This document shows, piece by piece, positions 31,678 to 40,730 of a DNA stretch of 64,000 bases. The stretch is from Alphaproteobacteria bacterium. GTDB lineage: Bacteria > Pseudomonadota > Alphaproteobacteria > Rhizobiales > Xanthobacteraceae. Below the pieces are notes generated by a model, which ran no database searches, had not been told where the DNA came from, and was given only the letters and a program-made list of their open reading frames with translations. The position numbers were made by a program, and so were the translations under genes. Position 1 is the stretch's first letter. Each line of letters opens with the position of its first letter. The stretch lies in contig JAPLPD010000111.1 of NCBI GenBank assembly GCA_026400395.1, positions 1 through 64,000 on the forward strand, in the 5' to 3' direction.

Positions 31678-32522
31678 GCGCCGCTGGCGATTTTGGCGAG
31701 CGTCCAACCGCAACGCAGTCGTGGCTCCGTAAGACTGAGACTTTGGTTCGTGCGTCCATCGCGACGCTGCGGCGGCCGAGCCGCGGCCCGGTCGCATGGT
31801 GGAGCCAGCGGCGGCTTTTCGTTCTGACTGTGTTTGCAATCGCCGCGCTGCTCGCGACGATGGTTTTGTTCGATGCCTGGTCGGTGCGATCGGCGCGGGG
31901 GCTGCCGCACGGGCTGATCGTTGCGATGCGCGAGTTCACCGATCTCGGCAAGTCCGGCTGGTTCCTGTGGCCAATCGGCGCCATGCTGCTTGCGCTGGCG
32001 GCCATCGACAATCTGACGCTCACGCGGCTGTCGCGCGGGGTATTGGCGGCGTTCGCGCTGCGACTGGGATTTGTATTTCTCGCCATCGGGCTGCCCGGCT
32101 TGTTTGTCACCGTTATCAAGCGGCTGATCGGCCGCGCCCGGCCGTTCGTCCGGGGGGATGACGTCTGGGCTTATGTGCCGTTCAGCTGGCACCCGGCCTA
32201 CGCGAGTTTTCCTTCCGGGCACGCCACCACGGCCTTCGCGGCACTGGTCGCCATAGGCGCGTTATTCCCCCAGGCGCGGGCGCTGATGTGGATTTATGCC
32301 GTCCTGATCGGGCTCAGCCGGGTTGTGGTCACGGCCCACCACCCGAGCGACGTCATCGCGGGGGCGATCTTCGGCGCGATAGGGGGGCTTCTGGTGCGCA
32401 ACTGGTTTGCCGCCCGCCGTCTGGTATTTGCCGTCCGGACGGATGGTTCCGTGCGCCCGATGCCGGGACCCAGCATCTGGCGCATCATCAAAGCTGTTGC
32501 CCGCCGCCCGCTCTCTGCCTAG
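31674..32522 (+). CDS. PAP2-superfamily membrane phosphatase
   Basis: A 282-residue membrane protein with the three phosphatase motifs: KRLIGRARP near residue 148, PSGH near 179, and SRVVVTAHHPSD from about 213. About six membrane segments are visible. The GTG start shares four bases (GTGA) with the end of the GT39 gene. It could remove lipid A phosphate (LpxE/LpxF-like) or recycle the polyprenyl diphosphate carrier used by the neighbours. The N-terminal 45 residues (GDFGERPTATQSW...) are cytoplasmic and uncommon. Confidence 0.9.
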   Translation: MSAAGDFGERPTATQSWLRKTETLVRASIATLRRPSRGPVAWWSQRRLFVLTVFAIAALLATMVLFDAWSVRSARGLPHGLIVAMREFTDLGKSGWFLWPIGAMLLALAAIDNLTLTRLSRGVLAAFALRLGFVFLAIGLPGLFVTVIKRLIGRARPFVRGDDVWAYVPFSWHPAYASFPSGHATTAFAALVAIGALFPQARALMWIYAVLIGLSRVVVTAHHPSDVIAGAIFGAIGGLLVRNWFAARRLVFAVRTDGSVRPMPGPSIWRIIKAVARRPLSA

Positions 32523-32530
32523 AAGGCGGC

Positions 32531-33268
32531 ATGAGCGTCGAACCCATCTCTCCGCCCGCGGTTTCCGTCGTCGTTCCGGTCCGGAACGAGGCGGAGAATA
32601 TTGCCCCGCTGGTGGCCGAAATCGCCGCCGCGCTGGCTGGCCGGCCGTTCGAGGTGATTTATGTCAACGACGGCTCGACCGACGGGACCGCCGCCGAGCT
32701 GACCCGGTTGAAGCTCCTGCATCCCTGGCTTCGCCAGGTGCGGCACGCGCAATCCTGCGGGCAATCGTCGGCGCTGCGCAGCGGCATGGCGGCGGCGCGG
32801 GGGCGGATCATCGTCACCCTCGACGGCGACGGCCAGAACGACCCGGCTTTCCTGCCAAAGCTGATCGCGCCACTGGAACAGAGCGGCACGCGCGTCGGTC
32901 TGGTCGCCGGTCAGCGCGTCGGCCGCCAGGCCACGTCGTTCAAACGCTTCCAGTCACGTTTCGCTAACGCCGTGCGCGGCGCGCTGCTGCGCGACGGCAC
33001 GCGCGACTCCGGCTGCGGGCTCAAGGCTTTTCCTCGCGATCTCGGTTTGTCGCTGCCATATTTCGACGGACTGCATCGTTTTCTGCCGGCGCTAATCCGG
33101 CGCGAGGGCCGCGACGTTGCCTATGTCGATGTGGTGGACCGGCCGCGCCAGCATGGCGTTTCGAACTATGGATTTTGGGACCGGCTGTGGGTCGGGATTC
33201 TCGACCTTTGCGGCGTGTGGTGGCTGATCCGCCGCAGGAAGCGCGTACCGGACGTTTCGGAGGTGTGA
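32531..33268 (+). CDS. GT2 polyprenyl-phosphate glycosyltransferase (DPM1/RgtE-like)
   Basis: A 245-residue GT-A fold enzyme: VSVVVPVRNEAENIAPLVAEI, FEVIYVNDGSTDGTAAEL, RGRIIVTLDGDGQNDPAFLP (the DxD-like metal site), GCGLKAFPRDLGLSLPYFDGLHRFLPALI, and the typical RPRQHGVSNYGFWDRLWVGILDL. There is a single hydrophobic tail segment. It would load a nucleotide sugar onto polyprenyl phosphate for the GT39 enzyme. ATG 32531 is preferred; the track ORF extends back into the PAP2 gene in another frame. Its pairing with a LAB_N protein matches the RgtE-RgtF arrangement in rhizobia. Confidence 0.92.
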   Translation: MSVEPISPPAVSVVVPVRNEAENIAPLVAEIAAALAGRPFEVIYVNDGSTDGTAAELTRLKLLHPWLRQVRHAQSCGQSSALRSGMAAARGRIIVTLDGDGQNDPAFLPKLIAPLEQSGTRVGLVAGQRVGRQATSFKRFQSRFANAVRGALLRDGTRDSGCGLKAFPRDLGLSLPYFDGLHRFLPALIRREGRDVAYVDVVDRPRQHGVSNYGFWDRLWVGILDLCGVWWLIRRRKRVPDVSEV

Positions 33269-33595
33269 ATGATCGGTGATCTGGCCCATGTCGTCGGCGG
33301 GTATCTTCACGACGTGTTCGTCGTCAAGCTCGACTGGTGGGTGATCCTGGGGTTGATCGCGCAGGCTTTGTTCACCGCGCGCTTTGTCGTGCAGTGGATC
33401 GCCTCCGAACGCGTTGGCAAGAGCGTGATACCTGTTGCGTTCTGGTGGTTCTCGATCGGCGGCGGATTGTTGCTGTTCGTTTATGCGCTTTACCGCCGCG
33501 ACCCTGTGTTCATTCTCGGACAGGGCTTCGGCGTGTTCGTCTATCTGCGCAATCTCTATTTCGTCCTGCGCGAGCGAAAGCAGGCAACCGCGTAG
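33269..33595 (+). CDS. Lipid A biosynthesis N-terminal domain (LAB_N) membrane protein
   Basis: A 108-residue protein with three membrane segments and the LAB_N pattern: WWVILGLIAQALFTARFVVQWIASERVGKSVIPVAFWWFSIGGGLLLFVYALYRRDPVFILGQGFGVFVYLRNL. Its ATG follows the GT2 stop with no gap. Small LAB_N proteins next to DPM-like transferases (RgtF-like) help produce or present the polyprenyl-phosphate sugar; the exact chemical role is not settled. It is the last gene of the operon and its stop abuts the convergent amidase stop. Confidence 0.92.
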   Translation: MIGDLAHVVGGYLHDVFVVKLDWWVILGLIAQALFTARFVVQWIASERVGKSVIPVAFWWFSIGGGLLLFVYALYRRDPVFILGQGFGVFVYLRNLYFVLRERKQATA

Positions 33596-35044
33596 TCATT
33601 TTGCCGACAACAGCATTGGTGGGCGTTTGCTGACCCATTGGCTGGCTTGATCGTAGGCATGGGCGAGCTGCAGGCACGCCAACTCGCCGTGATTCGGTCC
33701 CATGATTTGCAGCCCCATGGGCAGGCTGTTCTCGCCAAAGCCGATCGGGATGCTGAGCGCCGGGCAACTCGACATTGTGACCGGGATCATAAGCTCCATC
33801 CACCGGTGGTAGGTTTCCATCGTTTTACCGGCGATCGTCTTCGGCCAGTCGGTGCCGGCGTCGAACGGGAAAACTTGGCTCGACGGCATCACCAGATAGT
33901 CGTAGCGATCGAAGAAGGCGCGCACCGCCTGATACCAGGCCGTGCGGACGGCGTTGGCGTCGTAAATATCGTAGGCCGCTAGCTTCGCGCCATTCTCGAC
34001 CTCGAATTGCGCCTCGGGCTTCATCAGCGCGCGCTTGGCCGGATCGTCGTAATAGGCTTTCAACGCCGAGCCGGACTGCCACGCGCGTAAAACCTTCCAG
34101 TTCTGCCAGACCCGCTCGATGGGATAGTCGGGCACCGCCTCTTCGACGGTGCAGCCGAGCGACTCAAAAACCTTCAGGGCCGACCGGCAGAGATCGAGAA
34201 TGCCCGCCTCGAATGGCAGGTGACCGCCGAAATCGGCCGCCCATGCAACACGGACGCTTTTGAAGTCACGCTGCAACGATCCTGCGAATTGCGTCGGGTC
34301 CTGCCGGTTCGAGAGCGGCGCGCGCGGATCGTAGCCGGCTTGTACGGACAGCAGCGCGGCAAGGTCGGGCACGTTGCGTGCCATCGGTCCCGGCGTGCCC
34401 ATGATGGCGTAGAAAGCGTCGGCCGCATTGGCCGGCACCCGGCCGAACGACGGGCGGAAGCCGAACACGTTGTTGTAGGCAGCGGGATTGCGCAGCGAAC
34501 CGCCGTGATCGGTGCCGTCGGCGACCGGCAGCATATGCAGCGCCAGCGCCACGCCCGCGCCGCCGCTCGATCCGCCCGCGGTCTTCGACTGGTCGTAGGC
34601 ATTCAGCGTGCGCCCGAACACATCGTTGTACGTGTTGGAGCCGAGCCCGAACTCCGGAGTATTGGTTTTGCCGATGATGATTGCGCCGGCGCGTTTGACG
34701 CGCTCGACGTGGATCGCGTCGGCGGTGGGCACGAAGTCCTTGAAGATGCGCGATCCCTGCGTGGTGCGGATGCCCTTGGTGGCGGTCAGGTCCTTGATCG
34801 CCTGCGGCAGGCCATGCATCCAGCCACGGTCCTCGCCGCGCGCGAGCTCGCCGTCGCGCGCCTTCGCCTGCGCCAGCAGATCGCCGCGCTCCTGGAGCGA
34901 GACGATGGCGTTGACCGTCGGATTGAGTGCGTCGATGTGGTCGAGATAAGCGTCCATCACTTCGACGCAGGAAATGCACTTGTCGTGGATCGCGCGCGAC
35001 AGCGCCAGCGCATCCATCATGACGATGCCGGAGGGTTTGTGCAT
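33596..35044 (-). CDS. Amidase (amidase-signature family)
   Basis: A 482-residue cytoplasmic enzyme with the Ser-cisSer-Lys triad: Lys84 in GLPQAIKDL, Ser159 in AGGSSGGAGVALA, and Ser183 in DGTDHGGSLRNPAA, at the normal 24-residue spacing. It hydrolyses amides to acid plus ammonia; the substrate cannot be deduced. Its ATG follows the metC stop directly (TAGATG), so the two are co-translated. The length and the C-terminal MELMIPVTMSSCPALSIPIGF are normal for the family. Confidence 0.94.
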   Translation of the reverse strand: MHKPSGIVMMDALALSRAIHDKCISCVEVMDAYLDHIDALNPTVNAIVSLQERGDLLAQAKARDGELARGEDRGWMHGLPQAIKDLTATKGIRTTQGSRIFKDFVPTADAIHVERVKRAGAIIIGKTNTPEFGLGSNTYNDVFGRTLNAYDQSKTAGGSSGGAGVALALHMLPVADGTDHGGSLRNPAAYNNVFGFRPSFGRVPANAADAFYAIMGTPGPMARNVPDLAALLSVQAGYDPRAPLSNRQDPTQFAGSLQRDFKSVRVAWAADFGGHLPFEAGILDLCRSALKVFESLGCTVEEAVPDYPIERVWQNWKVLRAWQSGSALKAYYDDPAKRALMKPEAQFEVENGAKLAAYDIYDANAVRTAWYQAVRAFFDRYDYLVMPSSQVFPFDAGTDWPKTIAGKTMETYHRWMELMIPVTMSSCPALSIPIGFGENSLPMGLQIMGPNHGELACLQLAHAYDQASQWVSKRPPMLLSAK

Positions 35045-36244
35045 CTATTTCGCAACCGCCAAGGCGGCAAAGCCGCGTTCCAGGTCCGCGATCAGATCGC
35101 CAGCGTCTTCGAGACCGATGTGGAAGCGCACCGCGGGCCCACCCGGCGACCATTGGGTTGCGCTGCGATAGCCGGTCACACCGTAAGGAATGGCTAGACT
35201 CTCGTAGCCGCCCCATGAGGCGCCGAGGCCATAAAGCGTCAGCGCGTTGAGGAAGGCGAACACGGCCTTCTCGGGCACAGGCTTTAGAATGATCCCGAAC
35301 AGGCCGCAGGCGCCGGTGAAGTCGCGCTTCCAGATGTCGTAGCCCGGCGCGCCTGGCAGCGCCGGATGAAGCACCCGCAGTACCTCCGGGCGCTGCGCCA
35401 GCCACTCGGCGACCTTGAGGCCGGATTGGTGATGCTGTCGCAGCCGCACAGCCAGCGTGCGCAGGCCGCGCAGCGCCAGGTTCATGTCATCGGGCCCGAC
35501 GCACAGGCCCATCGTGAATACCGTGTCCTTGAGGCGTTGCGCCGTTTCTTTGTTGGCGGAGACGGTGCCGAGCATCACGTCGCAATGACCGCCGATGTAT
35601 TTGCTCCCGGATTGGATCGACAGGTCGACGCCCTTTTCCAGCGCCTTAAAATGCAGCGGGCCGGCCCAGGTGTTGTCCATCAGCACCAGTGCGTTGTTGC
35701 TGTGCGCCGCCTCCGCGATGGCCGGAATGTCCTGCATCTCGAATGTCAGTGAACCGGGCGCCTCGGTGTATACCGCGCGGGTGTTAGGCTGCATCAGTGC
35801 GGCGATGCCTGAGCCGATCAGCGGGTTGTAATATGAGGTGGTCACCCCATAGCGTTGGAGCATTGTGTCGCAGAACGTCCGGCCTGGCCCGTATATGCTG
35901 TCAGTGGCCAGGACGTGATCGCCGGACTTCAGCACCGAGAGCAGGGCGGTGGATATCGCGGCGAGCCCGGATGGCAGCAGAGCCACCGCCGCGCATTCCG
36001 GCCCCTCGACGCTCTGAATGGCCTTTTCGAGGGCTTCCGATGTTGGAGTCCCGAGACGGCCATAGAAATAGGGCCCGTTGCTGGCGAGATAGTCCTCGGC
36101 GGTCCGATAAAGCACGGTGGAGGCGTGGTAGACGGGTGGATTCACGTATCCGTGATGCGCGTGCGGGTTGCGGCCCCCGATGGTGACCCTGGTCTCCGCC
36201 TTCAAGACGGCGTCTGCGTGCGTATTGCCTTCGGCCTTGGTCAT
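35045..36244 (-). CDS. metC: Cystathionine beta-lyase (Cys/Met metabolism PLP enzyme)
   Basis: A 399-residue type I PLP enzyme. The PLP lysine lies in LSIQSGSKYIGGHCDVMLG. Other family marks are HHGYVNPPVYHASTVLYRT, YFYGRLGTPTSEALEKAIQSVEGPECAAVALLPSGLAAISTALL, ALVLMDNTWAGPLHFKALEKGVD and SLAIPYGVTGYRSATQW. It would split cystathionine to homocysteine, pyruvate and ammonia. MetC is favoured over MetB/MetZ by the HHGYVNPPVYHAST start and the SLAIP tail. It is the first gene of a two-gene unit with the amidase and is divergent from aapJ. Confidence 0.9.
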   Translation of the reverse strand: MTKAEGNTHADAVLKAETRVTIGGRNPHAHHGYVNPPVYHASTVLYRTAEDYLASNGPYFYGRLGTPTSEALEKAIQSVEGPECAAVALLPSGLAAISTALLSVLKSGDHVLATDSIYGPGRTFCDTMLQRYGVTTSYYNPLIGSGIAALMQPNTRAVYTEAPGSLTFEMQDIPAIAEAAHSNNALVLMDNTWAGPLHFKALEKGVDLSIQSGSKYIGGHCDVMLGTVSANKETAQRLKDTVFTMGLCVGPDDMNLALRGLRTLAVRLRQHHQSGLKVAEWLAQRPEVLRVLHPALPGAPGYDIWKRDFTGACGLFGIILKPVPEKAVFAFLNALTLYGLGASWGGYESLAIPYGVTGYRSATQWSPGGPAVRFHIGLEDAGDLIADLERGFAALAVAK

Positions 36245-36412
36245 CGAACAGTTCCAGCTTTCAGCTCATTTACGGCGTTGGCCGAGACGATCGCAACCCC
36301 TTGACCTGACGGCCCGCCCGTTCTGTGATGGCTTCTACTGAGGGGATCGGTGGGTCAGGTAATGTCCGCGCTCGAGGCGCAAGGCGCCGGCCCGTGTTTT
36401 GGAGTTCAGGCC

Positions 36413-37429
36413 ATGAAAAGCTTTGTAGTTCGCGCGGTGTTGGCGGGTGCCCTTGCGATCGCCGCATCGGCTGCGTCGGCCCAGACCCTGAACACGATCA
36501 AGCAGCGCGGGGTGCTCAACTGCGGCTCGAACGGCACGCTCGCCGGTTTCGGCCTGCCGGACTCGCAAGGCCGCTGGACCGGCCTCGATGTCGATTTCTG
36601 CAAGGCTCTGGCGGCCGCCATCTTCAACGACGTGACCAAGGTCAAGTTCGTTCCGCTGAACACGAAGGACCGTTTCACCGCGTTGCAATCGGGCGAAGTC
36701 GATGTGCTGGCGCGCAACACCACCTGGACTTCGTCGCGTGATACGTCGCTGGGGCTCAATTTCAGCGTCGTCAATTATTTCGACGGCCAGGGTTTCATGG
36801 TGCGGAAGTCGTTGAAGCTCAATTCGGCGCTTGAGTTGGGCGACGCCGCGGTTTGCGTTCAGCAGGGCACGACGACCGAACTCAACCTTGCCGACTACTT
36901 CCGTGCCAACAAGATGAAGCTCAAGACCGTCACCTTTGCCACCGCGACTGAGGCGCTGAAGGCCTATGACGCGGGCCGCTGCGATGCCTACACCACCGAC
37001 GCCTCCGGTCTTGCCGGCGAGCGCTTGCGGCTGGCCCAGATCGACGACCACATCATCCTGCCGGAGATCATCTCCAAAGAGCCGCTCGGGCCGGCGGTGC
37101 GCCACGGCGATGACCAGTGGTTCGACATCGTCAAGTGGACGCACTACGCCATGGTCAACGCCGAGGAGCTAGGCATTACGCAGGCCAATGTCGATGATCA
37201 GAAGAAGTCCGACAATCCCGACATCAAGCGTCTGTTAGGCACCGAGGGCAAGCACGGCGAGGGGCTCGGCCTGAGCGACGACTGGGCGTACCGCATCATC
37301 AAGCAGGTCGGTAATTACGGCGAGGCGTTCGAGCGTAACGTAGGGCAAGGTTCGACTTTGAAGATCGCCCGCGGGCTGAATGCGCTGTGGAACAAGGGCG
37401 GACTGCAATTCGCTCCGTCGGTTCGCTGA
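36413..37429 (+). CDS. aapJ: General L-amino acid ABC transporter, substrate-binding protein
   Basis: About 338 residues, with signal peptide MKSFVVRAVLAGALAIAASAASA and then the AapJ pattern: TLNTIKQRGVLNCGSNGTLAGFGLPDSQGRWTGLDVDFCKALAAAIFND, TKDRFTALQSGEVDVLARNTTWTSSRD, VCVQQGTTTELNLADYFRANKMKLK, and KRLLGTEGKHGEGLGLSDDWAYRIIKQVGNYGEAFERN. ATG 36413 has GGAG nine bases before it; the track start is upstream of any signal peptide. It heads the aapJQMP operon for broad amino-acid uptake. Confidence 0.95.
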   Translation: MKSFVVRAVLAGALAIAASAASAQTLNTIKQRGVLNCGSNGTLAGFGLPDSQGRWTGLDVDFCKALAAAIFNDVTKVKFVPLNTKDRFTALQSGEVDVLARNTTWTSSRDTSLGLNFSVVNYFDGQGFMVRKSLKLNSALELGDAAVCVQQGTTTELNLADYFRANKMKLKTVTFATATEALKAYDAGRCDAYTTDASGLAGERLRLAQIDDHIILPEIISKEPLGPAVRHGDDQWFDIVKWTHYAMVNAEELGITQANVDDQKKSDNPDIKRLLGTEGKHGEGLGLSDDWAYRIIKQVGNYGEAFERNVGQGSTLKIARGLNALWNKGGLQFAPSVR

Positions 37430-37436
37430 GCGGCCT

Positions 37437-38618
37437 ATGGCCGCGGTCGAGCCCACCAGACCGAAAGCGCCGCTGATCTACAATCCGCAGGCCTGCAGCA
37501 TCGCCTATCAGGTCCTGCTATGCGCGGCGATCGTGTTCCTGGCGTGGAGCGCGATCCACAACGCGGCCGAGAACTTGGCCCGCGCCAAGATCGCGTCCGG
37601 GTTCGGCTTCTGGGACAACACCGCAGGATTCGATATCAGCCAGACGTTGATCCAATACGCGACCACATCAAGCTATGGACGCGCCTTTTGGGTAGGCCTG
37701 ATCAACACGCTGCTGGTCGCCGCTCTCGGCATCGTGCTCGCGACGATCCTCGGGTTCCTGATCGGCATCGCGCGGCTGTCGAAGAACTGGCTCTTGTCGC
37801 GCATGGCCTCCTTTTATGTCGAGACCATCCGCAACATCCCGTTACTGTTGCAGTTGCTGTTTTGGTACAACGCCGTCCTCAAGGCGCTGCCGGGTATTCG
37901 CGAAAGTTTGGCGATACCGGGCGGCGGTTTTTTGAACAACCGGGGCCTGTTCCTGCCGCAGCCGATTTTCGAGTCGGGCTCCGGGATCGCATTGGTCGCG
38001 CTCGCCGCGGGCATTGCAGCGTCCATCGCCTATGCAGTCTGGGCGAAGCGCCGGCAGATGGCGACTGGACGGCAAGCGCCGGTACTTTGGGTAGGGCTCG
38101 GCCTTATGGTCGTTATGCCGCTCGCCGTGCTCGCGCTCTCGGGCTTTCCTGTGACCTTCAACTATCCGGAAGCCGGACGGTTCAATATTCGCGGCGGCAT
38201 TGAGATTTTGCCCGAGTTCATGGCGCTGCTGTTTGGGCTTTCGATCTACACCGCGGCGTTCATCGCCGAGGTGGTGCGCGCCGGTATTACGTCAGTGGTG
38301 AAAGGGCAGACCGAGGCTGCTTATTCGCTTGGACTACGGCCTGGTGCGACCCTGCGCCTTGTGGTGATCCCGCAGGCGATGCGGGTGATTATCCCGCCGC
38401 TCACCAGCCAGTATCTGAACATCACCAAGAATTCGACGCTCGCGGTTGCGATCGGATACCCGGACCTTGTCCAGATATTCGCGGGGACCGTGCTCAACCA
38501 GACCGGCCAGGCGGTCGAGGTTATCGTGATCACCATGGCGGTCTATCTCACGATCAGTCTGGTCACGTCGGGACTGATGAACCTTTACAACCGTCGTATT
38601 TCTCTGGTCGAGCGATGA
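37437..38618 (+). CDS. aapQ: General L-amino acid ABC transporter, permease
   Basis: About 393 residues with roughly eight membrane segments. It has the AapQ long form: LYNPQ-like N-terminus (PLIYNPQACSIAYQ), WVGLINTLLVAALGIVLATILGFLIGIARLSKNW, ETIRNIPLLLQLLFWYNAVLKALPG, and the permease EAA-type loop EAAYSLGLRPGATLRLVVIPQAMRVIIPPLTSQYLNITKNSTLAVAIGYPDL. It starts seven bases after aapJ at ATG 37437. The membrane partner is AapM. Confidence 0.95.
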   Translation: MAAVEPTRPKAPLIYNPQACSIAYQVLLCAAIVFLAWSAIHNAAENLARAKIASGFGFWDNTAGFDISQTLIQYATTSSYGRAFWVGLINTLLVAALGIVLATILGFLIGIARLSKNWLLSRMASFYVETIRNIPLLLQLLFWYNAVLKALPGIRESLAIPGGGFLNNRGLFLPQPIFESGSGIALVALAAGIAASIAYAVWAKRRQMATGRQAPVLWVGLGLMVVMPLAVLALSGFPVTFNYPEAGRFNIRGGIEILPEFMALLFGLSIYTAAFIAEVVRAGITSVVKGQTEAAYSLGLRPGATLRLVVIPQAMRVIIPPLTSQYLNITKNSTLAVAIGYPDLVQIFAGTVLNQTGQAVEVIVITMAVYLTISLVTSGLMNLYNRRISLVER

Positions 38619-39790
38619 GCGACATTGCAACGACCACCGACGCTGAACTGATGGAGGGTCCGGCCTTTGTCCGTGGCCAGCCGTTGGCCCCGTTGCCGCC
38701 GCCGATCAAGGAGGGTGGCGCAGTTGGCTGGATGCGCAAGAATCTTTTTTCCGGCGTCCTCAACATCGCGCTCACTATCGTGTGCGCGGCGCTGATCGTC
38801 TGGATCGTGCCGCCGCTGATCAAATTTCTGGTGATCGACGCGGTGTGGAATGGATCGGGCCGCGCCGATTGTCTGCAGCAGCCTGGACAGCCGGAGATCG
38901 GCGCCTGCTGGGCTTACGTCTTTGATAAGATCAGCTTCTTCACTTATGGCTTCTACCCGATTGGCGAGCGCTGGCGCGTCGATGTGTTCTTTGCGTTGCT
39001 GACGATCGGGGTGGGGTGGATGGCGTGGCTGAACGCGCCGCGCCGCGACATTTGCATGATCTATTTCTTCATCGTGCTGCCGGCCGCGTCGCTGATCCTG
39101 CTGCTGGGCTGGCCGCCGATCGGCCTGCCGAAGGTTGCGACCACCCAATGGGGCGGCGTGCTGGTGACCGTGGTGGTGGCCTCCGTCGGCATCGTGTTCT
39201 CGCTGCCGATCGGCATCGTTTTGGCGCTCGGTCGTCGCTCGAAAATGCCCGCGGTGAGGCTGTTCTCGGTGATGTTCATCGAGTTCGTGCGCGGCGTACC
39301 GCTGATCACGGTGCTGTTCATGGCAAGCGTCATGCTGCCGTTGTTCGTGCCGGACACCTGGTCGCCGGACAAGCTGTTGCGCGCGCTGGTCGGTGTCTCG
39401 CTGTTCGCGGCGGCCTATATGGCGGAGGTGGTGCGCGCCGGCCTGCAGGCGATCCCGAAGGGGCAGTTCGAGGGCGCCATGGCGGTGGGGCTGGGCTACT
39501 GGCAGACCATGCGTTTCATCGTCCTGCCGCAGGCGCTGAAGATCACCATTCCGAACATCGTCAACACCACGATCGGGCTGTTCAAGGACACCACGCTGGT
39601 GTTCATCGTCGGCATCTTCGACTTCCTGATGACGGTGGAGGCCGGCCGCGGCGACCCCGCCTGGGCGACGCCGGTGACCAGCACCACCGGCTACGCGTTC
39701 GCCGCGATCTTCTATCTGGTGTTCTGCTACGGCATGTCGCGCTATGCGCGGTTCGTCGAGGCCCGGCTCGCCGCGGGCGACCGGCGATAA
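38615..39790 (+). CDS. aapM: General L-amino acid ABC transporter, permease
   Basis: A 391-residue permease: GGVLVTVVVASVGIVFSLPIGIVLALGRRSKMPAVRLFSVMFIEFVRGVPLITVLFMASVMLPLF, AAYMAEVVRAGLQAIPKGQFEGAMAVGLGYWQTMRFIVLPQALKITIPNIVNTTIGLFKDTTLVFIVGIFD. The start overlaps the aapQ stop by four bases (ATGA). It pairs with AapQ and is energised by AapP. Confidence 0.95.
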   Translation: MSDIATTTDAELMEGPAFVRGQPLAPLPPPIKEGGAVGWMRKNLFSGVLNIALTIVCAALIVWIVPPLIKFLVIDAVWNGSGRADCLQQPGQPEIGACWAYVFDKISFFTYGFYPIGERWRVDVFFALLTIGVGWMAWLNAPRRDICMIYFFIVLPAASLILLLGWPPIGLPKVATTQWGGVLVTVVVASVGIVFSLPIGIVLALGRRSKMPAVRLFSVMFIEFVRGVPLITVLFMASVMLPLFVPDTWSPDKLLRALVGVSLFAAAYMAEVVRAGLQAIPKGQFEGAMAVGLGYWQTMRFIVLPQALKITIPNIVNTTIGLFKDTTLVFIVGIFDFLMTVEAGRGDPAWATPVTSTTGYAFAAIFYLVFCYGMSRYARFVEARLAAGDRR

Positions 39791-39799
39791 GGAGCGCAA

Positions 39800-40576
39800 A
39801 TGGCATTGGCAAACTCTGCACTGAAGCCCGCGCCGCTGAAAACCGGCGTCGCCGTGGACATGATCGGCGTGCACAAGTGGTACGGCGACTTTCATGTGCT
39901 GCGCGACATCAACCTGCGCGTCACCAAGAGCGAACGCATCGTGATTTGCGGGCCGTCCGGGTCCGGCAAGTCCACCATGATCCGCTGCATCAATCGGCTG
40001 GAGGAGCATCAGAAGGGCAGCATCATCGTCGATGGCACTGAGCTTGCCAACGACCTCAAGAAGATCGACGAAGTGCGCCGCGACGTCGGCATGGTGTTCC
40101 AGCATTTCAATCTGTTCCCGCACTTGACCGTGCTGGAAAACCTCACGCTGGCGCCGATCTGGGTGCGCAAGCAGCCGAAGAAGGAAGCCGAGGAGATCGC
40201 GATGCATTATCTGCAGCGCGTCAAGATCCCCGAACAGGCCGGCAAGTTCCCCGGACAACTCTCCGGTGGCCAGCAGCAGCGGGTGGCGATCGCGCGGGCG
40301 CTCTGTATGAACCCCAAGATCATGCTGTTCGACGAGCCTACCTCGGCGCTTGATCCGGAGATGGTCAAGGAGGTGCTCGACACCATGGTGCAACTCGCCG
40401 AAGACGGCATGACCATGCTGTGCGTTACCCACGAGATGAGCTTTGCGCGGCAAGTGGCCAACCGCATCGTATTCATGGACGAGGGGCAGATCGTCGAGGT
40501 GAACGAGCCGAAGGCATTCTTCGACAATCCGCAGCACGAGCGGACCCGGCTGTTCCTGAGCCAGATATTGCATTGA
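39800..40576 (+). CDS. aapP: General L-amino acid ABC transporter, ATP-binding protein
   Basis: A 258-residue polar-amino-acid ABC ATPase: Walker A GPSGSGKST, Q-loop VFQHFNLFPHLTVLENLTLAP, signature LSGGQQQRVAIARAL, Walker B IMLFDEPTSALDPEMV, switch His in CVTHEMSFARQVANRIVFMDEGQIVE. It begins nine bases after aapM with AAGGAG in front. It completes the aapJQMP set. Confidence 0.96.
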   Translation: MALANSALKPAPLKTGVAVDMIGVHKWYGDFHVLRDINLRVTKSERIVICGPSGSGKSTMIRCINRLEEHQKGSIIVDGTELANDLKKIDEVRRDVGMVFQHFNLFPHLTVLENLTLAPIWVRKQPKKEAEEIAMHYLQRVKIPEQAGKFPGQLSGGQQQRVAIARALCMNPKIMLFDEPTSALDPEMVKEVLDTMVQLAEDGMTMLCVTHEMSFARQVANRIVFMDEGQIVEVNEPKAFFDNPQHERTRLFLSQILH

Positions 40577-40647
40577 GGCGGCCGGGCGGGCGAGGCGGGC
40601 CGCGTGCGGAAATCCTGGCAGTCAATCTATTCATCGCGCATCGCTCG

Positions 40648-40664
40648 GTCGGCCAGCGGCCGAC
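40648..40664. terminator. Possible bidirectional terminator hairpin
   Basis: GTCGGCC-AGC-GGCCGAC is a perfect seven-base stem in the 154-base space between the convergent aapP and persulfide dioxygenase genes. It has no T-run, so its action as an intrinsic terminator is uncertain. Confidence 0.4.
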
Positions 40665-40730
40665 AAGCCAGCGGCGAATGAACCGATGACCGAACTGATC
40701 ATTGGCTCTGCCGTTACATTGCCGAGAAGC

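Noticed and set aside
36245-36412. TTGACC near 36300 as a -35 box for aapJ
   Set aside because: No convincing -10 at proper spacing; high-GC background makes such matches common.
38585-40573. 662-residue minus-strand ORF
   Set aside because: Antisense of aapM and aapP, with extreme His/Arg content typical of high-GC shadows.
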